NCBI GenBank assembly: GCA_023548195.1
Contig: JAJHZJ010000252.1
Span: 689,501 to 753,500, forward strand
Length of the DNA stretch: 64,000 nucleotides
Origin: Bettongia penicillata ogilbyi
Lineage: Eukaryota > Chordata > Mammalia > Diprotodontia > Potoroidae
Reading direction: 5' to 3'
Part shown: piece by piece, positions 1 to 12,146 of the stretch
Layout of the letters: every line of letters starts with the position of its first letter
Numbering within the stretch: the stretch's first letter is position 1
Notes under the pieces: model-generated
Seen by the model: only the letters and a program-made list of their open reading frames with translations
Database searches by the model: none
What the model was told of the DNA's origin: nothing
Made by a program: the position numbers and the translations under genes

Positions 1-518
1 TTGGGAAGGCAGGCAATTCAATATAGGCCCTATCTGTGTAGTTTTGCAAATGACTTCGATAATAGTCGTGTTGTGTAAGACTAACTGTATTTCCCTCCAT
101 CCTATCCTGCCCCCCCCATTGTTTCTATACTGTCTTTTGATCCTGTCTCTCCCTGAGTGTTGACTTCAAATTGCTCCCTCCTCCCATTGCCCTCCCTACC
201 ATCATCCCCCCACCTTGCTTATCTCCTTCTCCCCCACTTTCCTGTATTGTAAGATAGGTTTTCATACCAAAATGAGTGTGCATTTTATTCCTTCCTTTAG
301 TCGAATGTGATGAGGGTAAACTTCATGTTTTTTTTCTCAGCTCTTCTCTTTTTCCCTCCACTAAAAAGTCTCCTGCTTGCCTCTTGAATGAGATATAATT
401 TACCCCATTCCATTTCATCCTCTTTCCTCCCACTACATTTCTCTCTCACCATTTACCTTAATTTCTTTTAAGATATGGTCACATCCTATTCAATTCACTC
501 TGTGCTCTCTGTCTTTGT

Positions 519-617
519 GTGTGCATGCATGTGTGTATGTGTAAGTGCGTGCGCACATGTACATGTGTGCGTGTGTGTGTGTACATGTGTGTGTGTGTGT
601 ACATGTGTGTGTGTGGT
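519..617. repeat. TG-rich microsatellite inside the tail of HAL1 copy A
   Basis: An imperfect (TG)n tract is interrupted by catg and gcg steps. It lies about 130-230 bases downstream of ORF1 in element orientation. The same tract appears at the same place in copies B, C and D, so it belongs to the element and did not arise independently. Confidence 0.8.
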
Positions 618-748
618 CCCACCAGCTACCCAGATACTGAAAAGTTTTAAGAGTTACAAATATTTTCTTTTCATGTAGGAATGTAAACAGTTTACCTTTG
701 GTAAGTCCCTTCTGACTTCTCTTTGCTGTTTCCTTTTCATGCTTCTTC

Positions 749-1831
749 TCATTCTTGTGTTTGAAAGTCAAATTTTCTTTTCAGCCTTGGTCTTTTCATC
801 AAGAATGCTTGAAAGTCCTCCGTTTCATTGAAAGACCATATTTTCCCCTGAAGTATTATACTCAGTTTTGCTGGGTAGGTGATTCTTGGTTTGAGTCCTA
901 GTTCCTTTGACTTCTGGAATATCCTATTCCACGCCCTTCGATCCCTTAATGTAGAAGTTGCTAGATCTTGGGTTATCCTGATTGTATTTCCACAGTACTG
1001 GAATTGTTTCTTTCTAGCTGCTTGTAAGATTTTTTCCTTGAGCTGGGAGTTCTGGAATTTGGCCACAATGTTCCTAGGAGTTTCTTTTTTTGGATCTCTT
1101 TCAGGCGGTGATCGATGGATTCCTTCAATTCTTATTTTGCCCTCTGGTTCTAGAATGTCAGGGCAGATTTCCTTGATAATTTCATGGAAGATGATGTCTA
1201 GGCCCTTTTTTTGATCATGGCTTTCAGGTAGTCCCATAATTTTTAAATTGTCTCTCCTGGATCTATTTTCCAGGTCAGTTGTTTTTCCCATGAGATATTT
1301 CACATTCTCTTCCATTTTTTCATTCTTTTGGTTTTGTTTTGTGATTTCTTGGTTTCTCGTAAAGTCATTATACTCCATCTGTTCCATTCTAATTTTGAGA
1401 GAACTATCAGTGAGCTTTTGCACCTCTTTTTCCATTTGGCTCATTCTGCTTTTGAAAGCATTCTTCTCCTCATTGGCTTTTTGAACCTCTTTTGCCAGTT
1501 GAGTTAGCCTATTTTTCAAGGTGTTATTTTCTTCAGCATTTTTTTGGGTCTCCTTTGGCAACGTATTGACCCATTTTTCATGCTTTTCTTGCATCTCTCT
1601 CATGTATCTTCCCAGTTTTTCCTCCACCTGTCTAACTTGCTTTTCAAAATCCTTTTTGAGCTCTTCCATGGCCTGAGCCCACCAGACATCCACCTGGGAT
1701 GTCTGGGATGCAGAGGCCCTGACCTCCACATCTTTCCCTGATGGTAAGAGTAGTTCCTCATCATCAGGGAACATCTGTACCCCATCAAAGTAGCTTTCTG
1801 TAGTCTTATTTTTCTTCCCTTTTCTGGGCAT
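749..1831 (-). CDS. L1/HAL1 ORF1 protein, 360 aa, copy A (open frame)
   Basis: This is the RNA-binding chaperone of an L1-type retrotransposon. In L1 elements the protein forms trimers that coat element RNA in cytoplasmic particles. A basic start (MPRKGKKNK) is followed by a charged linker, then a long coiled coil at about residues 55-175 rich in E/K/Q with heptad leucines. Next come the RRM entry block DLENRSRRDNLKIMGLPE (about 187-204) and a C-terminal domain with RNIVAKF, RKKQFQYCG and ITYPAKLS. It ends ...DFQTQE and is full length. Against copy B it lacks five residues near residue 25 and two in the coiled coil. No ORF2 follows. The frame is open, but expression is unknown. The N-terminus is more diverged from B than the rest. 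Confidence 0.85.
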   Translation of the reverse strand: MPRKGKKNKTTESYFDGVQMFPDDEELLLPSGKDVEVRASASQTSQVDVWWAQAMEELKKDFEKQVRQVEEKLGRYMREMQEKHEKWVNTLPKETQKNAEENNTLKNRLTQLAKEVQKANEEKNAFKSRMSQMEKEVQKLTDSSLKIRMEQMEYNDFTRNQEITKQNQKNEKMEENVKYLMGKTTDLENRSRRDNLKIMGLPESHDQKKGLDIIFHEIIKEICPDILEPEGKIRIEGIHRSPPERDPKKETPRNIVAKFQNSQLKEKILQAARKKQFQYCGNTIRITQDLATSTLRDRRAWNRIFQKSKELGLKPRITYPAKLSIILQGKIWSFNETEDFQAFLMKRPRLKRKFDFQTQE

Positions 1832-1975
1832 TTTCCCAGCCAGTTACTTGACTTCTGAGATTCCTCTGCACCCCCGCCTAGATCCGCCCAGCTAGTGTTT
1901 GGGGTCTGAGATTCAAATGGGCTTTCCGTGGCAGGCGTGGCTGCTATTCAATGTGAGCTTAAGTTCTGGTGCTCA

Positions 1976-2112
1976 GGTGGGGGCAGGGCCGCCTCCCAGG
2001 CTCAGTTCCCTCAGGGGCTTTATGCAGAGACCTTCAGTAATGGGGCGGGGGGGGGGGGGGACAGGGCCCTCTCCCAGGCTCAGTTCCCTCAGGGGGTTTA
2101 TGCAGAGATCTG
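1976..2112 (-). repeat. Tandem repeat of the HAL1 5' leader, about 2 units (copy A)
   Basis: Two GC-rich units of about 65 bp share the blocks 'CAGGCTCAGTTCCCTCAGG' and 'TTTATGCAGAGA' (plus-strand reading). A run of 14 G at 2047-2060 lies between them. Copies B and C carry about three units in the same position, so the array varies in number between insertions. It lies in the leader, where L1 elements keep their internal promoter. Confidence 0.75.
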
Positions 2113-2540
2113 AATTTCTGCCTGCTGCTCTGGGAGTCCCGGGCCACCGCGGTTGCCTCTGCCACTCCCTCCTCTGCTGCCTCCTGAGGGGGCCTGAGTC
2201 ACGGAGACACCCCGCTCCCCTCTCGGCCAGCCCAGACGTCTCTCTCACTGACTGGTAGCGTCTGTGGGTGGAGGGACCTTCCCGGCCCTGGAGATTCCGT
2301 CCCTGAAGCCTGCTCGGATCTGCTCCTCTGGGGCCGAGTGACCAGGGTAGCACAGGGGTGGGCTCCGCTTTCTGGGGCACAACGGACCCCTGGGGACGGC
2401 TCTCCAGGGCTCTCTGGAACGGAAATTTTTTCCACTGTGTTTCTGCGTGCCTTGCAGTGCTCCAGAATTTGTGAGGAGTTGTTCTTGCAGGAAATATATG
2501 GGCTGTGGGTTCGGAACTAGCATACATGAGTCTTTCTACT

Positions 2541-2550
2541 CCGCCATCTT
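2541..2550 (-). promoter_or_regulatory. YY1-like motif at the HAL1 5' end (copy A)
   Basis: The minus strand reads AAGATGGCGG about 14 bases from the element's first base. This matches the YY1 core, and human L1 has a YY1 site at an equivalent place that directs the transcription start. The motif is intact in A. It is altered in B (GAGATGGTGG), C (AAGACGGCGG) and D (AAGATGGTAG). Function is inferred from position and motif only. Confidence 0.5.
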
Positions 2551-2563
2551 GGCTCCACCCCCC

Positions 2564-4623
<2,060 letters not shown>

Positions 4624-4929
4624 TAAGTGTAAAGAGTTTTAACTTGATTGATTTTTTTTTTAATAGAGTGATTTCTGGGATAAAACCAAGAACTTTCCTT
4701 TTTAAATAAAATAACCAAATTGAGAATGCTTCTCTAATAATGTGAAAGTGGAGTGAAAAAAATAATAGAAAAATAAAATACTGATCATTTACTGCTGAAA
4801 GTTTACATTTGTTGTACTTAATGAAAGGTTGAATCATGACATTCAAACCATCTTACAATATTTACACAAGTCAGACATTATAATTATTGTGTTTTAAAGT
4901 TTTCTCCAGATTAAATCATTTCTTAATTG

Positions 4930-6215
4930 CTAGATTCAGTGGCCTTTCCTTAGTGCTTGTCCTTCTTGACGTTTCTGCACCTTTGACACTGCTGACCATC
5001 CCCTTGCCCTGAGTATTCTACCTTTCTCTAGCTTTTTGTATCCATCCTACTCTGTCTTGGTCCTCCTCTATTCCTTTTCAGTTTTATTTGTTTCCATGTT
5101 CTGATACCATATGTATTACAGGACTCTATCCTGTCTTTGCTTTTCACCTCCATACTCCTTTCTCAGCTTCCATGAACTCTACTGTTATCTCTGTGTAGAT
5201 GGCTGCACCGGGTAGTCAGTGGATAGAGTGCTGGGCCTGGAGTCAGAAAGAACGGAGTTCAAATCCTGTCCTATATATATAGATGGCTGCTATATCAACA
5301 GATACTTTAAAAGTTCCTACTAGCACCTATATTCTGGAGATGCAGTGACAAAAAAGTGACAGCTGCTGCTCTCAGGAAAATTATATTCTATTAAGGAAGA
5401 CAATATGTACATGTTTAAATATGTACATGATAAGTATATATAGAATAATTGCAAAGTAAATGCAGTGCAGTTTTCTCTTAAGCTTTAGTCCTGTACTACT
5501 ACCTCCTAGACATCTTGACTTGGCCGTCTTAGACTCAACATGTCTAAAACAGAATTCCTTCCTCCAGCTCCCAAATTCTCCTCTTCTCCTAACTAACCTG
5601 GTTGTCTTGAGAGCATTGCCATCTGGTCTCCTAGGTTCATAGCCTTGAGATTATCTTCAACCCTTCCCTCTCCTGCTCTTATAACCAAATATTTGCTAAT
5701 TCTCTCCTACCGACAGAAAATCTTACATTCATTCCTCCTTTGCCCTAGGTCAGCTGCCATTCCAGTTAAAGTCTTCACCATTGTTATCTCAGCTCCTGGA
5801 TTAGCCTCCCTACTGGTCTCCTTTCCTCTAGTCTTGCCGCTCTTTAGTCCATCTTCCATTTAGTTATCCACTTAATATTCCTGAAATATCAACTTGACAT
5901 TGCCGCTTCCCTATTCAAGAAGCTTCATTGGCTCATAATTTCAAGTCCTTCCTAAGGCTTTTTCTCCAGATTTATTTCATATTATACTGCCTTGTACAGT
6001 CAAACTGGTCTACTTACTGTTCTCATACATTGCACCCTCAGCTACTTCAGAACCTTTATGTGGGCTTTTTCTCAGTGTTTGAAATGTTCTTTCTCCACTC
6101 TTGGAATTCTTAGTTTCTCCTTTTGGCTTAGCTCTAGTACATATTACTTTATGATGCCGTTTTTGATCTCCTCACTAAATAATGTTCTCCCTTCCCTCCT
6201 TTCACTTCCATGACT
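4930..6215 (+). mobile_element. L2-type LINE fragment, sense, interrupted
   Basis: Diverged sequence shows hallmarks of the L2/CR1 reverse-transcriptase region. It has 'tttgacactgctgacc' (DTVDH-like) near 4983, 'caacatgtctaaaacagaa' (MSKTE-like) near 5537, and a later stretch resembling 'LLTVLIHCTLSYFRTF' near 6010. A small SINE (5207-5279) and an antisense-L2-like patch (about 5291-5460) interrupt it. All frames are broken. Very old, as is usual for L2. Confidence 0.65.
5207..5279 (+). mobile_element. Short tRNA-head-only SINE with 11-bp target duplication
   Basis: A 73-base tRNA-like body has an A-box-like 'tagtcagtggata', the marsupial SINE phrase 'gtgctgggcctggagtcag' and a B box 'gttcaaatcc'. 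It ends in a short TA-rich tail. TAGATGGCTGC flanks it perfectly at 5196-5206 and 5280-5290, marking it as a discrete retroposition into the older L2. It lacks the core and tail seen in the longer SINEs. Confidence 0.75.
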
Positions 6216-6229
6216 GAGAGGGTCATTTG

Positions 6230-7340
6230 GAGCTAGATTGTACAGGACTTTAAATACCAGTCTAAAGAATTTGTATATTTATCTCAGAGATAACATGGAA
6301 CTGCTACATAGTATTGGGCAGGGACATGAAATAGAGTTGTGCTAAGAAGAGCCAAAAAAAACCCCTCAATGCCCTCAAGGAGCTTATACTATTAGACTAG
6401 AATGTATAATGGCAGAAAAGAGATATCTTGACAGAGTAGTCTTGGAAAAATTTAAAGAGGAAGAGAATACTCACAGTTAAGTGGGGAGTAAGGGTTTATG
6501 GAGGTGGTGGCAAGTGAACTGAGCAGAAGGAGGGGGGCAAGGGGTATGAAAGGTAGAGGTGAAGCAAGAATACGTTACAAGCATAGGGAAGTTGTCCATT
6601 TTGAAAAATCACAGGTGAGAAATAGCTTTTTAAATCTGGGGAATAAGTAGTGATCCAGTTTGTGCTCAATGTTAGAGTTCCTGAAGAAGAAAAATGAGAA
6701 ATAAAGTTGAGAAGGTAGCTTGTAGACAGATTGAAGAGAACCCTAATGCCAGTCAAAGAGTTCATATTTTATCTTAAAGGCAGCTTTGGAGTCACTGGTA
6801 CATATTTAATTAATCAGTAAACATTTAGTAATTGACTAGTATATGTCAGACATTGTGCTAAACTCTTATGATACAGAGGCAAAAGATAGTCCCTGCCCTT
6901 GAAAAGATTAAAATCTAATCAGGGAGACAGCATGCAAACACATACATACAAAGCAAGCTATATATGAGATAAATATGAAGTAACAGAGGGAAGGCACTGT
7001 AATTAAGAGAGATTGGGGAAGGTTTCCTATAGGAGGTAAGATTTTAATTGGGACTTAAAGGAAGCCAGGGAGGTCAGCAGTAAGAGAAGAGGGAGAGTAG
7101 AGTGTTCCCTCTACCCGAGAGGATAGAGGACAGCTAGAGAAAAGGATCCAGTCAGAAGGTTTCAGTTTCTTGTTTCTGGCATAGCCAGGGGGCCCCTGTC
7201 ACTGGATCAAAGTTTATGTGTTGAAGGAGAGTGAGGTGTAAGAAGACAGGAAAGATAGAAGGAGACTAGTTTATGAAGGGCATTGAGAGAAGTGACTTTC
7301 TCAAAACTGTGATTTAACAAGGTTATATTTAGCAGTTATA
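6230..7340 (-). mobile_element. L2 fragments, antisense, 3' part
   Basis: The plus strand reads as the complement of L2. One block at about 6235-6340 reads 'tacaggactttaaatacca'. A second at about 6790-7110 holds 'cattgtgctaa', 'gtccctgcccttgaaaag' and 'ggcact...gaagccaggg'. Between 6480 and 6780 the sequence is A/G-rich and less certain. The material is heavily diverged, without open frames. Confidence 0.55.
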
Positions 7341-8204
7341 GGGAGGATTGGGAAGTAGGAAAACCTCTACTAGGAGCAAGAAGCAGGAGACTCAGGGCAG
7401 GATTGGGGGGTGGGGGTGGGGGTGGGCCTGAATAACAATAGATATGTACAATACATATTCAAAGTTGTTTTACATTAATTCTAGCAGTTTCTTTTATCCT
7501 TCATAATCTGGCTTTACCTCAGTCACATCTGTGCCAGATGGCTTCAACATTAAGGCAGCATTCTTTTCCAAAAGATGTCTGATTTTTCCTTTTCCAGGTA
7601 CTGGGGTTGAAAAAAATCAGTTGTCTTCTTCACTGGTGCCTAAGCTCTACTTAGTAGGTTATCACATGTTTCCCGTAGAGCCACTGGCCTCCCCAGGTTA
7701 GCATGCAGACACCAACTGTAGTTAGCTTCCAGTTGTTGTAAGCTTAGGAAGCTTTAGAAGGGAAGATACTAGCAGCTGTCTGGTTCCCAGTTTTGGAAGG
7801 CCACTTCTGAAAGTGGCATTTGATTTTTTTAACAAATTATTTCTTTTTATTCTGAACTTAATAAATACTAAATAAAACGGGCATTTCTATGCATGGAACA
7901 GAAGAAGATTACATATGAAATTACATAATAAATAGAGGATAGCTTTCAAAGCTATCCTACTTGTTGGTGATTCTTTATATTAGCAGATTTTTTTTTTTTT
8001 TAAAGAGCCTCCTTTTTCTTTACTTTTCTTTTTTGGGGGATTGTATAACCTTAGAGCAAAGACAAAAAACGAGAACTAAGCCCATGTAAGAAATAAGCAT
8101 AGTGAAACAAAACAAATTACCAGTCCTGCAAATGTATGTTTTATTCTGTACCTCTGCTAAGAGATAGATAGCATGCTTCATCATTAACCCTCTGTAGTCG
8201 TGGA
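7341..8204. other. Intronic sequence, nothing firm recognised
   Basis: AT-rich intron with a short G-rich simple tract at about 7403-7425 (repeated GGGGGT/GGGTGG) and an oligo-T run at 7987-8000. No coding signal, and no repeat family could be named. Confidence 0.5.
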
Positions 8205-8960
8205 AGTAATGGGAGCTATTTGAATTTACTGAATAAGGGAGTGATATGGTAAAAATTGCTTTTGGAAAATTATTTTACCATCCACTGTAGAAGGTGGCTT
8301 GGAGTGGTGTTGATACTCGAGTCTGGGGAATCAAATAGATAGTTTTAATACTGTTAGTAGAAGATGATAAAGACATAAATTAGGGTCCTAAATTAGTGAC
8401 TGTGTGAATCAAGAGAAGAGGACATATGTAAGAGATGTCGTGGATATAGAGAACACAAGATTTGGCAGCTCATTAGTTGTGTAGGGTGATTGCAAGTGAG
8501 GAGAAGAGGATGGTATCAAAGTTGAGAACTTGGGTAAATGGAAGCATGATATGATGGTGCCCTGAATGTTAATAGGCAAATTCAAAAGATAGGTAATTTT
8601 GGGAGGTGGAATACAAGGTGTTATGTTTTGGTCATCTTGAATTTGAGATATGTAGTGTCTAAGTGTCGGAGAAGCAATTGATGATTCAAAAGTAGAACTC
8701 AGGAGAAAGATGAGATTTGGCTTTGCATGTCTAAAAGTTATCTACATAGAGATTGTAACTGAATGATGGGAAGCTAATGAGCTTGCTGAGAGAGTATAGA
8801 GAAACAAAAAAGGGCCTGGAGCATCAACTTGCAAAGTAGTGGGGGGGTATTGTTAACGAACAGACAAGTCAGAGAGGGAAACAGTAAAGGTAAGCAAGGA
8901 ATGTTCCCACTCACACAGTGGGACTAATGAGTTGAGTGGTATGAGGCAAGGTAGTGTTGG
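8205..8960 (-). mobile_element. L2 fragment, antisense
   Basis: The plus strand carries typical complementary L2 phrases in order: 'gaataagggagtgatatgg', 'aagagatgtcgtggatata', 'gatttggcagctcatt', 'ggtgccctgaatgttaat', 'aactcaggagaaagatgag' and 'tctacatagagatt'. This is the RT region of L2 read backwards, with many substitutions. Confidence 0.65.
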
Positions 8961-9071
8961 AAAGGATGTCTGGGGAGGCATCGTCATTTAGAGGTGCTAG
9001 GTCTTAGGGACTGCAAGAAGCTGGGAGGTTCTAGAAAGGAAGTGGTCTAAAATGAAAGAAAGTTGGCTGAG

Positions 9072-9162
9072 ATATATACGTATACATACATATATACATA
9101 TACACATACACCTATACATATGCACACAAACACACACACACGCATGCATGCATGCATACGTA
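9072..9162. repeat. Microsatellite (TACA/CATA, then CA, then GCAT)
   Basis: Compound simple repeat of tatacataca units, then cacacaca, then gcatgcatgcat. No function is apparent. Confidence 0.8.
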
Positions 9163-10395
9163 CAAGAATTTCAGAGTGCATAGTAGAATGGAGTGGCAGC
9201 TCTGTAGTTGAATGTTAACCTGAGAAGAGTTGAAGGGGATAGGAATGATGGTGCAGACAACTGGATTTGGGGAGGGAAGTGCTTCAGGTATTGTGAGATC
9301 ACTGGGAGAGGAAGAGAGGGTGAAGGCATGTTAACCAGGGTTAATGGATTGGAGCTGGCCCCATGATGAATTCAGGTGTTTAGAAGGTTCAGGGACTCTT
9401 GGTAGTGAGGAAGATGAGCAAGGCTCAGTGGTTAGCCTTTCCTTGTATCCTCAGTGCTTAGCTCACTGCCAGGAATATGTAGGATGCACTTAATGTAATG
9501 CTTGTGTTTCTGTGCCTCTAGAGTCCTAGCTATGTGTTAAGAAATGGATATGAATTTGGGTCTCTTTCTAGCAAGAGAATGATCCGGAAGTGGTATGTCA
9601 GGGCATTAGAGCCAAGCCTAGAATGGGAAACAGATCTTGGTAGTGTGGTTTCCCATGGCCTCTGGGAGCCTAACAAGAGTTTTGTTGCAGAGGAAAACCT
9701 TGCTTAGCAGCAAGTATGAGCAAGGTTTGCCACTGTTATGTTCCTAGAGACTTTGGGAATATTGTGAAGATGGAGTTTGGTTGTGTTTCCGGGTATCTCT
9801 TTATACCTCAGTTTGCTCAGTTGTAAAATGAGGGAATTGGAGTAGATAACCACTGAAGTTTTCATTTTTGATGTTGTTTCAATTTTTTACTGGTTTATAT
9901 TTTTATTCTCAGAGAATACTTGATTAGTATCATTGTTTAAAGTTATTATTAAAATTTTATTGTGATATATTTGAAAGTAATTCTTATGAATCATGGTTTT
10001 GGGGGAAAATTAAGGAAATTTTATATTTAATATTAGAATTTCATTGTGTTTGCTATTTATATAGCAGATTAATATTAGTTCACATTCCGGGAGCAGGTAG
10101 CACATTTAGGATTTCACGTAGCTAATTTTTTAAATGTTATATTTGCAGTAATTAAATTGCAGGGTTTTCATACATTAAGACTTCATTAAAGTTCAGTTTT
10201 TACCAAGGAAATACTTTTTATGTCAATCCAAATCACTTGAAATTACATTTTAAAAAAGAGATTTGAATTGGATAATACTGTATATTAGGGATGCTTTTCA
10301 TAAATACTGAAAATATATCCTCACAGAATTAGGTGACAAGAAGCCTAGAAGTGAGTTATTAACTTAATTTCATAGTTTCTGTAAAGTGTTCAGAG
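9163..10395. other. Intronic sequence with short L2 3' end and SINE scraps
   Basis: At about 9435-9515 the sequence 'cagtgcttagctcactgcc' resembles the sense L2 3' end. At about 9790-9870 'acctcagtttgctcagttgtaaaatgagg' resembles the CORE part of a SINE in sense orientation. The remainder, about 9870-10395, is AT-rich intron in which nothing was recognised. Confidence 0.45.
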
Positions 10396-10408
10396 ATGAA
10401 ATAGTGTG
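10396..10408. repeat. Left target-site duplication of the older L1 element
   Basis: ATGAAATAGTGTG here matches ATGAAATAGCGTG at 16711-16723 with one change in 13. The right copy directly follows an A-rich tail. The pair brackets one retroposition event. Confidence 0.7.
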
Positions 10409-11294
10409 TTGGCACAAACGGCAACTTCTAGAACTCTTAGCCAACAGATAGATGGCAAGAGAGTCAAACAGCTGGTCAGAAGGAGACTGCAGGAGCCTCT
10501 TTGCTGGCACTAGGTACAGGACTCTGTTGCATTGGCTCATACATGGATCTCGGTTTCAATCCCAGGGGCAGTAGGAGCATTTAGCACACAAGAATTTGTG
10601 ACCATAGGAGAGTGGGGACCCTGGTCACAGTTGCCAGGCAGAAAAGAATGTTTGCAGTCTCACAGATGAGAACACAGTCCAGGAGAGTAGTAAACACACT
10701 TCTCCATAGATCATACCAACTTGAAAGAGCTTAAAACTTACAGGACCCCCAAAACTAACTCTAAAAGCAATTGCACATAAAACCTGAAGCTTGGGACAGT
10801 GCTCCTTCAGCCCTAGGAACACAGCTCAACTTTAACATAAAGTTAAAAGTCAAGAAATAGACTAGAAAAATGAGCAGACCTAACAAAAATGCATCCTAAC
10901 CATACTAGTTACTATGGTGACAGGAAAGATGCAAACCCATACTAAGTTACTATGGTGACAGGGAAGATGAAAACACAAACTCAAAACTGCTATATCTAAA
11001 TCTCAAAAGTGTGAATTGGTTTGAGGCCCAAAAAGAATTCTGGACAACCTCAAAAGGGATATTTTCAAAATCAAAAAGAAAGGTAGAGGAAAAATTGGGG
11101 AAAAAAATGAGTGATGCAAGAAAATAATGAAAAAGATTTAACTTCTTGGTAAAGGAGGCACACATACAAACACACACACATATACATACACGTACACACA
11201 TACATACATACACACACACACCACTAAAGAAAATAACACCTTAAGAACCAGGAACATAAAAGAGGTGCAAAAATTCAATGAAGAGAACACCTTA

Positions 11295-11309
11295 AAAAGC
11301 AAAATTGGT
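11295..11309. repeat. Left target-site duplication of HAL1 copy B
   Basis: AAAAGCAAAATTGGT here pairs with AAAATCAGAATTGGT at 14258-14272, a match of 13 in 15. It lies inside the coiled-coil part of the older element's ORF1, which proves nesting. Confidence 0.75.
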
Positions 11310-11810
11310 GGGGGGCGGAGCCGAGATGGTGGAGTAGAAGGACGCACGTTTACGAGCTCCGAAACCACAGCCCATAGAATTAATGTAAAAAGAGACCCCC
11401 ATAACTTCTGGACCACTGAAAGGGGTACAGAAACGGAGTGGAAGAGATTTCCGTTCCAGGGAGCCCTGGAGAGCCGCCCCCAGGGTCCGTCGCGCCCCGG
11501 AAAGCGGACCCCACCCCAGTGCTGCCCTGGCCGCGGCCCCAGAGAAGCTGACCCGAGCAGGCTTCAGAGACGGAAGCTCCGGCAGCCGGGAAAGTCCCTC
11601 CACCCACAGAAGCTACAGGTCAGTGAGAGAGAAGGCTGGGCTGGACGAGAGGAGGAGCGGAGCGTCTCCGTGACTTGGGCCCCCTTGGGAGGAAGCGGCG
11701 GTGGCAGAGACGGGGGCAAGAAGTGGTGGAGGCAGAGGTGTGGGCGGCACCGGAGGCAGCAGAGGCTGCGGCTGGCCCGGGACTCCCCCCAGCAGCAAGT
11801 AGGATCCTCA

Positions 11811-12025
11811 TTACGGAAGGTCTCTGCATAAACAACCTGAGGGAGCTGAGCCTGGGAGACGGCCCTGCCCCACCCCGCTCTTTTACTGAAGGCCTCTGCA
11901 TAAAGCCCCTGAGGGAACTGAGCCTGGGAGGCGGTCCCCCCCCACCCGCTCCGTTCCTGAAAGTCTCTGCATAAAGCCCCTGAGGGAGCTGAGCCTGGGA
12001 GGCGGCCCTGCCCCCACCCCAGCGC
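11811..12025 (+). repeat. Tandem repeat of the HAL1 5' leader, about 3 units (copy B)
   Basis: Three units of about 65 bp each contain 'TCTCTGCATAAA', 'CTGAGGGA(A/G)CTGAGCCTGGGAG' and a C-rich spacer. The same unit occurs about twice in copy A and three times in copy C. Its position just upstream of ORF1 suggests part of the internal promoter or leader. Confidence 0.8.
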
Positions 12026-12146
12026 CAGAACTAAAGCTCACATGGATTAGCGGCGCGAAAAGCCCATTTGAATCTCAGAGTCCAAGCTGGGCGGATCTAG
12101 GCGGGGGTGGACAGGAAACTCAGAAGTCAAGTAACCGGCTGGGAAA

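Larger units (their letters stand above)
1..2563 (-). mobile_element. HAL1 (half-L1) retrotransposon, copy A, 3' end cut by window edge
   Basis: Read on the minus strand, this is a GC-rich 5' leader beginning with a G-rich tract and 'GAGCCAAGATGGCGG', then a complete ORF1, then a non-coding tail with a TG/CA microsatellite and pyrimidine-rich blocks. There is no ORF2. Copies B and C show the same order with near-identical blocks. Matching the left edge to copy C suggests that about 315 bases of tail, including the A-rich end, lie before position 1. The target-site duplication therefore cannot be tested. HAL1 elements are an established class that must borrow reverse transcriptase. The open ORF1 implies a fairly young insertion. 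Confidence 0.85.

Noticed and set aside
475..678. Cysteine/valine-rich frames over CA/TG tracts (also 490-771, 10950-11416, 34263-34613, 58417-58689)
   Set aside because: Translations of microsatellites and not genes.
5207..5279. Possible genuine tRNA gene
   Set aside because: It has A- and B-box-like motifs but no convincing cloverleaf or anticodon stem. Target duplications show that it is a SINE.
11265..11831. 188-codon open frame over the HAL1 B 5' end and leader
   Set aside because: It starts upstream of the element in the host L1 ORF1 and runs through GC-rich leader sequence, so it is a chance open frame in a repeat.
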